Of a DNA stretch of 64,000 nt, positions 32,071 through 42,779 are shown in pieces. The translations under genes and the position numbers were made by a program. The DNA lies in contig OX243824.1 in NCBI GenBank assembly GCA_945859605.1, positions 3,680,759 to 3,744,758 on the forward strand. Direction: 5' to 3'. The number at the start of each line of letters is the position of its first letter. The stretch's first letter is position 1. The notes beneath the pieces were generated by a model. The model did no database searches. It saw only the letters and a list, made by a program, of their open reading frames with translations, and was not told where the DNA came from. Source of the stretch: Lumbricus rubellus. Its lineage: Eukaryota; Annelida; Clitellata; Crassiclitellata; Lumbricidae.

Positions 32071-32466
32071 GATCCGCTCACGCCCGACGTGAGGCTATAC
32101 ACTGAACTAGAATAACGCCCGCTTCGCAATTGGTCATTGTATGTCACGTGATTTTGCGCACGTGAAAGGGGTACCCCAATCATCCGTTGCGACAAATTTT
32201 GACACTTAGCCTGCATGCAATGGGTTGGTAGGCATGCTAATTTTTACTGCAGTGAATAGGCACGTTTTAAAAATTAACATGAACGCATGATGCCTTTTTT
32301 GCAGTATAATTTCTTTAAAGTCAATTATGCGAATTCAATTATTTAATTTCTTCGCAATTTTTTCACATTTGAAATCTCGTACACAAACTTAAGAATATTT
32401 TTGCATAGCCACATACTGTAGTAGAAATCACAAGATGTCGCGCATCATCCTTTAAAACGCTCACTT

Positions 32467-32507
32467 TAGACACCTTAAAACTTTTTTTATTTGGTCCATA
32501 ATAAAGT
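32467..32507 (+). promoter_or_regulatory. snRNA-type promoter, F4 class
   Basis: TTTAGACACCTTAAAAC with A at 32470, ATAATAAAG at 32498, spacing 28. CACAAGATGTCGC lies about 40 bp upstream, a word kept before several cores. Confidence 0.55.
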
Positions 32508-32525
32508 TTGACTACTTATTAATTA

Positions 32526-32632
32526 ATTCCTGTTCAAGTACCTTGCTCGTAAGTGCTGTAATATGCCGAGCAAATTTCTGTCCAGGGTAACGGCCTCTGT
32601 TGTCATAGACCCTGGTCAAATCGGATCCATCC
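32526..32632 (+). ncRNA. Candidate F4 snRNA-like gene, best preserved
   Basis: Order: TTGCTCG, TAAGTGCTGTAATATGC, CGAGCAA (a perfect 7-bp stem), AAATTTCTG, then hairpin 32582-32615 with stem CCAGGGT/ACCCTGG around AACGGCCTCTGTTGTCATAG, and GTCAAATCGGATCC. A 5' hairpin, an Sm-site-like motif, a terminal hairpin and a 3'-box-like word would suit a Pol II snRNA of about 100 nt. Its target or function is unknown. TSS and 3' end are inferred. Confidence 0.55.
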
Positions 32633-32730
32633 ATCATTGTTTTAATTGTATCCTACGACCACTTTTCGTTGTCAAGCACCAAGATCATCAAGTTACGTTA
32701 TCAAAAACAAAATCTTTTGACTGAATTGAT

Positions 32731-32803
32731 CCAGATTTGACGAAGGATTATGACAACAGATGCCATTGCCCTCGAAAAAATTTGTTTTGCATAATACAGC
32801 TTT
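32731..32803 (-). ncRNA. F4 hairpin copy, no promoter seen
   Basis: Minus strand: CAAATTTTTTCGAGGGCAAT, GGCATCTGTTGTCATAATC, CTTCGTCAAATCTGGATC. Stem CGAGGG/CCTTCG differs from other copies yet pairs. I find no convincing PSE to its right. Confidence 0.45.
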
Positions 32804-32977
32804 TTAAAGAATCTTTAAAATAAGATATTATAGAAAAACTCACTAGTCAAATAATTTGGCCATGCCAGTCTGATTACGAAAAGAGAATATTATTTTAATT
32901 GGCAGTTTTAACAAAAAACCGGATGAGGATTATCGGTTTGTTCTGTTGACGGCGCTATTCTCTGATGCCGTCAGATC

Positions 32978-32978
<1 letters not shown>

Positions 32979-33011
<33 letters not shown>

Positions 33012-33013
33012 TG
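32979..33013. repeat. (AAGT)n microsatellite
   Basis: About eight AAGT units followed by ATGTACTTTATTGAACCGCC. The same flank follows the long array at 39486. Confidence 0.85.
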
Positions 33014-33179
33014 TACTTTATTGAACCGCCTGCAAACGCACTGCCATCTCTTTCAATTCTTTTATCAAATATTAATAGTCTCTCACTTATAATACTATGT
33101 TATGTTATTTTAAAAAAATGTTTTAAATAGCCTACGATTTTCTTTGAATGAATCCATATAAAATAACCATAAGATGGTT

Positions 33180-33500
33180 TTGTCTCTACTGCAACCCGAG
33201 CGGTAGGTGCCAGTCCGCAGTTGTTGATGCCTGTTGAAGATGGCCTGTACTTCCACACCTCTAAATACATTATTCACGATTCTATATGAATTAATTTAAT
33301 TTACCGCGCCCTGTTTCTTACGCTACGCTCACAGGAAGAAATTAACAACATGCACACTTAGTATTGCAACTAGTTAAGACTGTTAAGTCAATGAGGCGCA
33401 TTTAATTCTTCTATTTTTTCACATTAGAATTTAAAATATCGTACGCAAACTATAATAAGCCACAAATGACAATCGTAATTAACATTAGCATAGTTTACGA
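33180..33500. other. F3-like remnant and spacer
   Basis: GTAGGTGCCAGTCCGCAG and GAAGATGGCCTG near 33205-33250 resemble the F3 block. The rest is AT-rich without a gene. Confidence 0.3.
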
Positions 33501-33508
33501 TATACCTT

Positions 33509-33655
33509 GTGGGGCGCGGTTGTGTAGTGGTGGCGTCGTTGCATTGGAGCCGGAAGGTTCGAGGTTCGAATCCACCTCAAGTCGCCGCGTAAGGACCTTA
33601 GGCAAGTCACAATATAATCATGTATGAGTTTCACGCATCGGCGTGAAACTCATAC
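33509..33655 (+). mobile_element. tRNA-derived SINE A, truncated
   Basis: GGGGCGCGGTTGTGTAGTGG and GAGGTTCGAATCCACC (boxes A and B) then breaks in a palindrome, ATGAGTTTCACGC and GCGTGAAACTCAT (33627-33656). Confidence 0.8.
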
Positions 33656-33659
33656 ATGC

Positions 33660-34330
33660 ATTATTCATTACCACAAAGTGTCGCTTCGCAGTGACTAGCC
33701 GGATTGCAATCGACACATACAACGCCTGAAAAGACACATATATTATAGCAAAAGATTAAGCTAAGTAATGGTGTGTAATTAGATGACAACTTTATCCGTT
33801 TCCAACTAATGTGCGAAAGCCATATTCCCGCCGCTCTAAACCGCATGACTTGGAATTGTTCAGCTAAAAGACCATTATTTCATCTACTGAGCACATTGGA
33901 ACATGAGGAGGTAGAGAGTTTAGATGGAGTCACAGCCAACCGTGAATTTTGGTTTGAGGGCGATAGATGAGACTAAATTTCATGCATTGAACCTTCAAAA
34001 TTGAGGGCCGCATAAAGCCAAATGAATAATTGCCCGAGCGCTTGGGAATAAACTGATTCTCTGTTCTCTTCCAACTTAGCTTTATGTCGAAAATGAAAAT
34101 TAATATGAACATATTGCAAAAAGGTTCCACATCTTCAAGTTCAAAACTGCGGTAATATTATGCTTCCAGGTTTTCTCAGAGCCTTGCCGCATTTCTCACG
34201 ACCAATACTTCAACACGAGGTCAGTCCATGCAAATCGAAATCCAGGTCACACGACCTAACCCCAATCAGAATAACTGTTAATGGCTTTGCAAGGTGAATA
34301 TTTACTACGAAATTGTTGTATGACTTTACA
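33660..34330. other. No gene recognised
   Basis: Spacer between SINE copies. No promoter core, LINE word or family block seen. Confidence 0.25.
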
Positions 34331-34336
34331 TAATGC

Positions 34337-34555
34337 AGGGCGCGGTGGTGTAATGGTGTCGTCGTTGCCTTGGAGCCGGAAGGTTCGAGGTTCGAATTCA
34401 TCTCGCCGCGTATAGGGACCTTGGGCAAGTCCTTCCCTCACAATTGTTCAGCGCTTCGGCGTGAAACTCCGATGCAGTGTCCGCTCTGCATTCGGGAGCG
34501 CCGCTGAGTAGAAAGAGATTAAAGGGGCGCTATAACAATGCACATACAAACATAC
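34337..34555 (+). mobile_element. tRNA-derived SINE A, near full length
   Basis: GGGCGCGGTGGTGTAATGGT, GAGGTTCGAATTCATC, GGGCAAGTCCTTCCCTC, TTCGGCGTGAAACTCCGATG, and GGGGCGCTATAACAATGC then an ACAAACA tail. About 215 bp. Confidence 0.9.
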
Positions 34556-34614
34556 AAACAAATAATAGTGGTTACAGTATTTTTTCCGTTTTGGCGACAT
34601 CAACGACATTTGAA

Positions 34615-34858
34615 GGCGGGGTAGTGTAGTGGTGCATTTGGTGTATTTAAGCCGGAGGGTTCCAGGTTCGAACAATACTCAAGCCGCCGCATAATGGACC
34701 TTGAGCAATTCCTTCACTTGCAATTCAAATAAGCATGCGTTTCGCCGGGAAATTCTGATTCTGTGTCCGCGCTGTAGACTGTAGTACTAGTCAGGATCGC
34801 CTCTGAGTAGAGACGCTTGACAGGGCGCTATGGAAATGGTGAAATGAATATAATACAT
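34615..34858 (+). mobile_element. tRNA-derived SINE A, diverged
   Basis: GGGGTAGTGTAGTGGTGC, CCAGGTTCGAACAATAC, CGCGCTGTAGACTGTAG and CAGGGCGCTATGGAAATGG. It lies 60 bp after the previous copy. Confidence 0.85.
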
Positions 34859-34971
34859 AAACAAATCTTGCAATCAAAAAGAGAATATTTCCAGTTTCCT
34901 ACTTATCAACGTCGGCGACAACTATTATAATAACATTATGTCGAACGTTATCCTTTTTTAGAGCTCTACTA

Positions 34972-35008
34972 AGACACCTTAAAATGTGTTATAAAAAACT
35001 ATATATAT
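34972..35008 (+). promoter_or_regulatory. snRNA-type promoter, F6 class
   Basis: AAGACACCTTAAAATG with A at 34974, TATATATATT at 35000, spacing 26. The F6 block follows at 35090-35190. Confidence 0.5.
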
Positions 35009-35089
35009 TTCTGAACAGTTACATTTTGTTAATGCATACCTTCTCGTAACTTTAAACGTTCCACACAATAATCCTGTAAAACTATCATG

Positions 35090-35195
35090 GTATTATAGAA
35101 AATCCAATGGTTATGCCATTATCATGCTTGTCCGAATTAAAAAGGAAAGAGGGCTTTGCTTATCACATCTTCTATTAAATGTTTCATTAAAATAT
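35090..35195 (+). ncRNA. Candidate F6 transcript
   Basis: ATAGAAAATCCAATGGTTAT, GCCATTATCATGCTTGTCCG and AAAGAGGGCTTTGC recur at 42085-42150 and 45970-46030, each after a rightward promoter. No clear fold was found. Confidence 0.3.
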
Positions 35196-35344
35196 GATGA
35201 GGAAGATTTATTCTGCTGTTGATGATGATGGCCTTTGATGCCTTTAAGATCTCGTTCAATTCTTTCATTGAATACTAATAATAATTATTAGTAATGTTTC
35301 TCACTTACATCTACATGTATATAAAGCAGCTGCACTGTGGATTT

Positions 35345-35425
35345 ATCTATATCACAGCTCGAGTAGTGCCAGTCTGCAGATGAATAAAGAAGGAGGGCGA
35401 CTGTGATCCTCTTCGAATTGACTAA
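35345..35425 (+). ncRNA. F3 block
   Basis: CTCGAGTAGTGCCAGTCTGC, then GAAGGAGGGCGACTGTGATC and CTCTTCGAATTGAC. GAAG(G)AGG pairs with CCTCTTC. Copies at 37618, 43798, 46180 and 58797 (minus). It lies 70-150 bp upstream of an F7 promoter in the four plus-strand cases. Confidence 0.35.
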
Positions 35426-35492
35426 TAATTTTGGAGTAATGTCAACAGTGCTGGTAACCACAAGATGTCATTAAAATGCATAACAGATAATG

Positions 35493-35533
35493 TTAGACAC
35501 CTGTAAATCAAACTTTACAGATGCTATAATAAA
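35493..35533 (+). promoter_or_regulatory. snRNA-type promoter, F7 class
   Basis: TTAGACACCTGTAAATC with A at 35497, TATAATAAAA at 35525, spacing 28. The G variant ACACCTGTAAAT is typical of the F7 class. Confidence 0.6.
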
Positions 35534-35544
35534 AAAAATTCTCG

Positions 35545-35660
35545 CTAACCAGAATTAATTTTCCTCCTCTTACACACACTCATCCGGAATTAGAATTACT
35601 GTGTTATAAGCTTCAAAAGTTCTTATAGTCCCTTGATGCACACCATTTCAAAGAAATATA
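35545..35660 (+). ncRNA. Candidate F7 transcript
   Basis: TTCTCGCTAACCAGAATTAA, ACACACTCATCCGGAATTAG, GTGTTATAAGCTTCAAAAG and CTTATAGTCCCTTGATGCAC, shared with the copies after the promoters at 37781, 43968 and 46338. Confidence 0.4.
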
Positions 35661-35661
35661 A

Positions 35662-35882
35662 ATATGCAAATCAATAATCGTAGCATGCCGCAAGATGATG
35701 TGCTATTATAACAAAGCTGACTATCAGAACATTTTTTACTTGGGTGACCCTTCCCCAGCGGGATGTCCATCCCTTTAGGGCCCCCCTTTGTAGCCATTAC
35801 ATGCATATTTTACATTTTTGCTGTCATCTTGTGTGTTTTTTTAGTTGCAATAAAGTGATTTTGATTGATTGATTGATTGATG
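35662..35882 (+). mobile_element. Short retroelement 3' end with (ATTG)n tail, copy 1
   Basis: GCATGCCGCAAGATGATGTG through CCCTTCCCCAGCGGGATGTC, AATAAAGTGATTTTG and a TTGA repeat tail. Very similar to 39795-40025. The AATAAA just before the tail suggests a retrotransposed 3' end; no coding part is attached. Confidence 0.75.
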
Positions 35883-36349
35883 TATATTACGCTGTACCCA
35901 GAGTATATTTATTCTGATTTCGTCATTTTGTCGTGCTATTAGCTTGTTATTGTCGGAGGTTTTTAGTTTTGATAAATAAATCTTACTAAAACTAACTATG
36001 AAAAGGCGTTTCACATCAGAAGACGTTCGGAAACAGGTTTTGAATTCGAATGATGAAAGTTTTTCCGATGTGGACACAGATAGAGAGGATTGTAATCTAT
36101 CAACAGAAGTTACTGTAGGCCTAACTGCAGCTTGTGTGCCATCCACTTAGACGTCTTTTTTGGATAAATTTGTTGATGCTATATAGGCCTACATTTTTCA
36201 TGTAGGTTTTATGTGTTATATTGTGTTTCTAGTTATTTTTTATATCTAAAACACTAATTGTTAAAAATGTGAAATTTCGCATTTTCCTAAATATTCTCTG
36301 GCCTAGCCGGTAAAATGGGGCCGGCGCTGAATGTGTTAATAATAATGTT

Positions 36350-36572
36350 TGTTTGAATGTGCACTTGTTATAGCGCCCCTTCAAGCTCTCTCTACTCAGA
36401 GGCGCTCCCGAATGCAGAGCGGACCTGCATCTGAGTTTTCACGCCGAAGTGCTGAGCAATTGTGAGTGAAGGACTTGCCCAAAGTCCCTACGCGGTGAGG
36501 TGGATTCGAACCTCGAACCTTCCGACAAAATGGCAACGACGCCACCACTACACCATCGCGCCCCACAAATAA
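36350..36572 (-). mobile_element. tRNA-derived SINE A
   Basis: GCACTTGTTATAGCGCCCCT, CTACTCAGAGGCGCTCCCG, TGGATTCGAACCTCGAACC and CACTACACCATCGCGCCCC, in reversed orientation. Confidence 0.88.
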
Positions 36573-36607
36573 TAATAATAATATTAGTAGTAATGTTTCT
36601 CACTTAA

Positions 36608-37587
36608 CCCTCGGGCTACCAGGGAGGTGGTATCAACCCCCCCCCCCCCTAGGTTTTTTCCAAATCAATTTTTTTTCGTTAGGAATAAAATTTTGACGTT
36701 TTAGGTAGCTGTAGAGGATTCATTTGCACACATTCTGAGCTAAATTGTGTGATGATATACCATACCATTCAAAAGTTATACCCGATATACCCGAGGCACC
36801 AGGGGGTGGATACCACCCCCCCTTAGATTATCGGCTGTATCTTATCCGTCCTTTGACATGAAGAGACACCAATTACACCATTCTGTAGAGGGAATGTGGG
36901 GCTACATTTTGGTGGTCAGGGAGTTGTCTTTTGACAACCGGAAGTGCTCAAAATAAATTAAAATATAAATAAATGTGTTTTATTTTTATAAAATTTTCAT
37001 GTTTTTCCTATTAAAAATTATTCATAATTTATTTTTTAAGAGAAATAAATTATGTCATTCTATAGAGTGCATTTAGGGCTATTTTTTGATACCAATTAAT
37101 TTGACATTTGATGACCGGAAGTGCTCAAAATAAATTTAAATGTGTGAAAATGTTGGGGTTTTTTACAACGCAAACCGATAAGTCTGCGTAAACGTTTTTC
37201 AGCATGTTTTACATGTTTTTTCTCTTTTTATTGTAATTAAAACTAACTTATTACTAGTTTTTATAGTTGAATATTGGACTTTATTATATGTAAACTATTT
37301 TTAATTAAATAAATTATGTTAAAACACACAGAATCTAATATTTTGCTTATGCGAAAGTATACATTTTGTGGAATCGACGGGTGCCTACGGTAAAAAATTC
37401 ATAACTTCGGGGTGCTTTCATATATTTTAAACCTAAATATACCATTTTGTGCAGAAATGAATGCTGAATCCATAGGTGTATTACAAGTTATGATATCTCA
37501 AACCAAACCCAAAATCCAGGGGTGGGGTGTTAACCCCCCCCCCCCCTTGGTAGTCAGTGTTACAAAAATAGCGTGGTAGCCTGAGGG
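36608..37587. mobile_element. piggyBac-like non-autonomous element, copy 2
   Basis: A 980-bp element between TTAA duplications (36604-36607 and 37588-37591), with ends CCCTCGGGCTACCA and TGGTAGCCTGAGGG. It keeps the first C that copy 1 lost. It split a diverged local duplication between the 35.3- and 37.6-kb units: GTAATGTTTCTCACTTA before it continues as CTATACGAAGTAGC after it. Confidence 0.93.
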
Positions 37588-37617
37588 TTAAACCTATACG
37601 AAGTAGCTACACTATGG

Positions 37618-37700
37618 AGCTATCTATACTACAGCTAGAGTAGTGCCAGTTTGTAGATAAATAAAAAAGGAGGGCGACTGTGATCCTCTTCGAATTGACT
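37618..37700 (+). ncRNA. F3 block
   Basis: CTAGAGTAGTGCCAGTTTG, AAAGGAGGGCGACTGTGATC and CTCTTCGAATTGAC, close to the copy at 35345. Confidence 0.35.
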
Positions 37701-37780
37701 AATAATTATGAAGTAATGTCAACAGTGCTGGTAACCCAAGATGTCGTTAATCTACATAGGTCTACATGTAACTGATGATG

Positions 37781-37820
37781 TTAGACACCTGTAAATCAAA
37801 GTATCACAGGTGTTATAATC
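37781..37820 (+). promoter_or_regulatory. snRNA-type promoter, F7 class
   Basis: TTAGACACCTGTAAATC with A at 37785, TATAATC at 37814, spacing 29. Confidence 0.55.
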
Positions 37821-37834
37821 AAAATTATCGCTAA

Positions 37835-37960
37835 CCAGGATTAATTTTCGTCATCTTACACACACTCATCAGAGATTAGAATTACTGTGTTATAAGCTTC
37901 AAACGTTCTTAAATAATTAATAGTCCCTTGATGCACACCTTTTCAAATAACTAAGAGATG
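37835..37960 (+). ncRNA. Candidate F7 transcript
   Basis: TATCGCTAACCAGGATTAA, ACACACTCATCAGAGATTAG, GTGTTATAAGCTTCAAACG and AGTCCCTTGATGCACACC, then ACTAAGAGATGCATG. Confidence 0.4.
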
Positions 37961-38177
37961 CATGTTGGTATGGACATTGGGCAAGGGACATCTAATTTAA
38001 TTAGGAGTATTTAATTCATACATTTCTTTGCTGTAGAACATGAAATTGCGGTTTCAAATATTCTACAATGGTAATTAACAAAAGAACAGTTAATAATATT
38101 ACTCGTAGGTAGTGATACAGCTTTCAATGTGTGTCTGACAATTTCAGTGATAACTGTTGTAAAATCATACGAACTAA

Positions 38178-38215
38178 TTCGACACCTTTAAATCAAAATA
38201 TCTTAAACTATAATC
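38178..38215 (+). promoter_or_regulatory. snRNA-type promoter
   Basis: TTCGACACCTTTAAATC with A at 38182, TATAATCACG at 38209, spacing 27. Sister of the 44508 promoter, which has the same core. Confidence 0.55.
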
Positions 38216-38439
38216 ACGCCAATGTTAGTGCCTCGTTATCTTTTACATCTGCAAGGGTTGAATGACCCATGATCGTCCAAAATGTCAATCTAAATTCATG
38301 AATAATTGGATGGCGACTTAAGCCACCCTAACAAAAGCTTACAGTCCTAAGAAAAACTAAAGCTGTCGCTGTAAGATCGATTACAATAATTATTATTATA
38401 GTGGTCAACGCATGCAATCCGTGTCTCTGCTCCAATAAT

Positions 38440-38816
38440 TGATGGTGGTGTTGGTGGTGGTGGTGGTGGTGGTGGTGGTGGCGGTGGTGGTGGTGCCATG
38501 GTGGCGGTGGTGGTGGTGGTGGTGGTGGCGGTGGTGGTGGTTGTGGTGGTGATGATGATGGTGGTGGTGGTGGTGGTGGTGGTGGTGATGGTGGTGGTGG
38601 TTGTGGTGGTGATGGTGGTGGTGGTGGTGGTGGCGGTGGTGGTGGTGGTGGTGGTGGTCGTGGTGGTGGTGGTGGTGGTGGTGGTGATGGTGGTGGTGGT
38701 GGTGGTGGTGGTGGTGGTGGTGGTGATGGTGGTGGTGGTGGTGGTGGTGGTGGTGGTGGTGGTGGTGGTGGTGGTGTTGTTGGTGGTGGTGGTGGTGGTG
38801 GTGGTGGTGGTGGGGA
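38440..38816. repeat. Long (GGT)n microsatellite
   Basis: About 375 bp of almost pure GGT with GAT and GGC interruptions. The poly-His and poly-Val frames across it are artefacts. The tract is very G-rich on one strand. Confidence 0.97.
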
Positions 38817-38819
38817 TGG

Positions 38820-39265
38820 TCAGTGTCTTTTTTCATAATGTGACCAAAGTGCTTCACCTTCCTTGTTTTAATGACGCTTAAAAGCTGACGTTCTGTAACA
38901 ATTTGTTCCAGTATACATTGAAATTTTTTGCCATTCCTGAAATCCTTAGTAGCCTATCTGTCTCGGTAGGCCTACTTTCATTTCAAATCCATTTTTCCTA
39001 AGGCCTATCTCATCAGATTTCTTGATGGTCAATCCTTCACAACCATAATTTGCGACTGGCCATTGCAGAGCCCTCAACAGTCTCACTTTTGTTGTCACCG
39101 GTATGCCATGCCTTCTCCATATATATGTTTTTTCAATCTTGCCAAGATTTCTTTGCCTTTTTCAATCTACACTCTACAGACCGAATTTCCTTTTTACATT
39201 CTGCATTCTCTGTGACTACAGAGTAAGTAAGCAGTATGAACATTAACTGAAAATGCGTAATCATA
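38820..39265. other. No gene recognised
   Basis: Spacer. TTTTCATAATGTGACCAAA and similar words suggest an old LINE 3' region on the minus strand, but no conserved motif is left. Confidence 0.25.
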
Positions 39266-39270
39266 ATACG

Positions 39271-39308
39271 TTTATATAACGTAATGAAAATGTATTTAAA
39301 GGTGTCTA
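39271..39308 (-). promoter_or_regulatory. snRNA-type promoter
   Basis: Leftward TTAGACACCTTTAAATAC with A at 39305, TATATAAACG at 39278, spacing 27. Confidence 0.6.
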
Positions 39309-39341
39309 AAATGGGACGTCTGATTATGATACAGCGATTTG

Positions 39342-39425
39342 GATGGATGGATCCGATTTGACCAGGGTCTATGACAACAGAGGCCGTTACCCTGGACAGA
39401 AATTTGCTTGGCATATCACATGATT
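39342..39425 (-). ncRNA. F4 hairpin copy, 5' part lost
   Basis: Minus strand: AAGCAAATTTCTG, TCCAGGGTAACGGCCTCTG, TTGTCATAGACCCTGG, TCAAATCGGATCC. Stem CCAGGGT/ACCCTGG. Where its promoter should be, to the right, lies the (AAGT)n array. Confidence 0.5.
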
Positions 39426-39484
39426 TATGTAGCGCCAGAGCTTATGATACACGTTTAAGCAAGTCAGATGGATTTTGTGTTCAG

Positions 39485-39724
<240 letters not shown>

Positions 39725-39794
39725 ACTGTATTGAACCACCTGCAAGCCTACAATGCGTGAACATTGGTTGAGAACAGAATATAGCGTGTACAAT

Positions 39795-40032
39795 CAAAAA
39801 TAGAAATATGCAACTTAATAATCGTAAGCATGCCACAAGATGATGTGCTATTATAACAAAGTTGACTATCAGAATTTTTTACTTGGGTGACCCTTCCCCA
39901 GCGGGATGTCCATCCCTTTAGGGCCCCCCCTTTGTAGCCATTACATGCATATTTTATATTTTTGCTGTCATCTTGTGTGTTTTTTAGTTGCAATAAAGTG
40001 ATTTTGATTGATTGATTGATTGATTTGATTGC

Positions 40033-40105
<73 letters not shown>
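39795..40105 (+). mobile_element. Short retroelement 3' end with (ATTG)n tail, copy 2
   Basis: Same sequence as 35662-35882, with a longer tail: about 20 TTGA units. AATAAAGTGATTTTGATTGA marks the junction. Confidence 0.78.
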
Positions 40106-40192
40106 AGCAACGATCGTGAGCGTCACCCACCCTTATGTTGCATGACACACAACTTAAGTAGCAAGTAGATACTGATCGTGAGTATGATTACT

Positions 40193-40231
40193 GTTATAGG
40201 CAGAGTGTATAAAGACATTTAAAGGTGTCCA
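40193..40231 (-). promoter_or_regulatory. snRNA-type promoter, spacing 30
   Basis: Leftward GACACCTTTAAATGTC with A at 40228, TATAACAG at 40198. The spacing is 2 bp longer than usual. Confidence 0.4.
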
Positions 40232-40662
40232 GTATTGCGCACTTTTTGTTAATCTGACGCATTCATTATTATAAAAAAACGAGTATTTGGTTCTTCTCAG
40301 TCTACAAAAAATTGTGAATTTAGGTACATGTATATAGGTGAGTGAGACCAGAAAATTAAATCTATGATTAGTAATTTGAAAAAAAATCAACGCTTTCGCC
40401 ACATATAGTTCTGCGTTTGAGCAAAATTGATTTTGTCGTTTCACTACTTGCCTTCATCGTATTGCTCGGGACTGCTATCATTAACTGCGCCAGATTCGCA
40501 TCGTCACCAACTTCCTTTGATTAAGTGCATCTCTTGCTACATCTCACCTTGACCAATGTTCATCGATCTACTTGGTCTCCCATCGAGCCGAATGGGAATT
40601 GTGCTCTGCAATCTGCAACGCTCCCCGTATCACATAATCAGAAAATAATTCCATGTAGCCTA

Positions 40663-40745
40663 TGCATGGGCGAATTTTGGTTTCCGTTCTTGGGGGGAGG
40701 AAGCTAACCCCGAGTCTGGGCCTTCTAAGAGGGGCTAACTTCGAA
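40663..40745. mobile_element. Decayed end of hAT-type element
   Basis: GCATGGGCGAATTTTGGTTT, CCGTTCTTGGGGGGAGGAAG and GCTAACC match the left end of the element at 61920. Confidence 0.55.
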
Positions 40746-40794
40746 AAATGATACCATTTTCATGGTAAAAAAGTTTTATCTGGGCCTTCTTGAG

Positions 40795-41125
40795 GCCCTT
40801 CACTGGCTCCCTATCTGACAAAGTTTTTGAGTTTAGTATAGCTGCTCTGGTCTGGCAATATCGTCAGTGCCTCGGACAATTATTTATCTTTGACAGTCAT
40901 GCTGCTTCAAGTAGGAAATTAACCAAGTAGTGGCGCTCAACTCTCAGTGGAAAAATTCCTTCTGCTCGTACTGTATGAATGGAGCCTTGTATGTTATGGT
41001 CGCTTGCAGTGGTTTGTAGTGCCTTCTTTAATTTATAGTTGCTTCTAAACCATGGGGCCATTCACCATCATCCTTTCGCACCAAACTTTAAAACTGTTCT
41101 TTTTTCTCGCTTGAATCAGGAGCTC
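40795..41125 (+). pseudogene. Decayed CR1-like LINE fragment
   Basis: CTTCACTGGCTCCCTATCTG (LHWLPI), AGTATAGCTGCTCTGGTCTG (SIAALVW) and AACTTTAAAACTGTTCTTTT (LKTVLF) with several stops and indels. Confidence 0.6.
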
Positions 41126-41254
41126 CTCGAAGGGACGCAATCAGCATTCACGAATCACTAAAGAGCAGACGAATTCAAAGAAAATTCAGTCGTTTTCAGC
41201 GTCTTAAAAATGCCAGGAAGTCACAATACCGATGGAGAATTATAAGGCATCCAT

Positions 41255-41318
41255 AGTTTATCGACAGTTTATGACAACAGAGGCCATTGCGGTCGAAAAT
41301 AATTTCTTCTTTATTAAG
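41255..41318 (-). ncRNA. Candidate F4 snRNA-like gene
   Basis: Minus strand: GAAATTATTTTCGACCGCAA, TGGCCTCTGTTGTCATAAAC, TGTCGATAA. Stem TCGAC/GTCGA, the third distinct F4 stem. The loop starts 128 nt from ACACC of the promoter at 41378. Confidence 0.5.
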
Positions 41319-41377
41319 TTGGTTTTTTTAGACCAAAATCAACGCGGAATTATTATACTGAAGGAACAGTAATATGA

Positions 41378-41416
41378 CAAATATAAGTCCCGGACTACAC
41401 CAATTAAAGGTGTTTT
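41378..41416 (-). promoter_or_regulatory. snRNA-type promoter, F4 class
   Basis: Leftward AACACCTTTAATTGG with A at 41413, TATATTTGTC at 41385, spacing 28. Confidence 0.55.
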
Positions 41417-41942
41417 GGGCGCTTCTCATATCTTATAGTAGCCTATTAAATCAGTTAATGCCATGATGCGTTAACTTCGGATGCAAAATGAGCAATAATT
41501 ATTATGTTCGTGTTATTTACTGGAAGAGAAATACAGAAAGGTGAAACAAATACAGAGCGAAAATGGGAACATATTAATAATGAGATCAGAAATGTGATTT
41601 AACTTGCGTCTGCGGATTTTTTTCATTAATAAATAATTATAGATAAAGCATCGTTTTTTTAATTTTAAAATTTAAACACTGACTAATTATGGACTAATCA
41701 ATTGATTATCGATTAATTTGCATTTTAATTAATCAAATTCAATCGATTAATCGCGGTTTATTTTAGAGATTAATCAATTAAAATCATTTAAATCAGCATC
41801 AGAAGAAGTTTACTACTTTGCGTTTGTTGGCAGTCTATTAAAGATTATTCGTGCATAACTACTTAGTGGACAATCTTGAATGGGCGTTGTATCAAATTAC
41901 TAGTAAATAAGTGAATAAATAAATAAGTGAATACAGCTCTCC

Positions 41943-41980
41943 TTAGACACCTTAAAATTATGTATTACAGGGTTATAAAT
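41943..41980 (+). promoter_or_regulatory. snRNA-type promoter, F6 class
   Basis: TTAGACACCTTAAAATT with A at 41947, TATAAATAA at 41974, spacing 27. F6 words follow at 42085. Confidence 0.55.
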
Positions 41981-42071
41981 AATTGAGTCAGTCAGTTTTA
42001 GTAAATGCAGATGTCTTTTCTGTAGGACAAATTCGAAGATCTTCCACATTGTAATTAAACTACAATATTTT

Positions 42072-42170
42072 AGAAAAAATCACTGACAATGCCCTGGTCA
42101 TCATGCCTGTCCGAATAAAAAAAGTCTTAGGGCTTGCCCATCGCATTTCCATTGACAGTTTCCTTCAAGA
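42072..42170 (+). ncRNA. Candidate F6 transcript
   Basis: AGAAAAAATCACTGACAATG, CCCTGGTCATCATGCCTGTC and CGAATAAAAAAAGTCTTAG, in line with 35090 and 45970. Confidence 0.3.
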
Positions 42171-42555
42171 AATTAGCTGTCGAATGCGATTTTTTTGTTA
42201 CCATTTGCTCTCGGATACCGCTCAAATACTTTCGCAATGCCAATCTAAAGCCTGTATGATGAGCGTCACTAATGGAATATTGTTATCATGCAGCGACGTT
42301 AAACTTAGGCGACGACTGCGATAATCTGTCTTAGTAAACGGTTTCTAAGTTCACAGATTTAGAAGACGGCGTGAATCTCTTCATTCGTTTATCCATTCAT
42401 CTATGAAAGACTACGTCACTCCTCGCACTCAGGTAGGACAAGTTTCAAACCTGGGTAAGGGAGCATGGCGTTACATAATCATATTTTCTGTGACGCAGTG
42501 TCGATAAGCAGTAAAGAATAGGGGGGGGGGGACATGGGCCAAGGTAACAGATGTT

Positions 42556-42593
42556 TTAGACACCCTTATGACAGAGCTGACAAATTTATAATT
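42556..42593 (+). promoter_or_regulatory. snRNA-type promoter
   Basis: TTTAGACACCCTTATGAC with A at 42560, TATAATTACG at 42587, spacing 27. Confidence 0.45.
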
Positions 42594-42779
42594 ACGAATC
42601 AGCCTAAAGTAACCGTACTACTATCATTTTCTGTATGCTCACTCATTCAGCAGCTAACTGACTTCTCGTCAACACATACGTGTATGTGAAACTCCCCGGA
42701 CCTGTACAGTACACATAGGTACTGGTACTTCGATAGCTGGAAATGAGAGCAGCTGACTGGCATGCTGACGTGCCAAACG

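Noticed and set aside
38405..38881. Poly-His and poly-Val open frames
   Set aside because: They are translations of the (GGT)n microsatellite, with no coding context.
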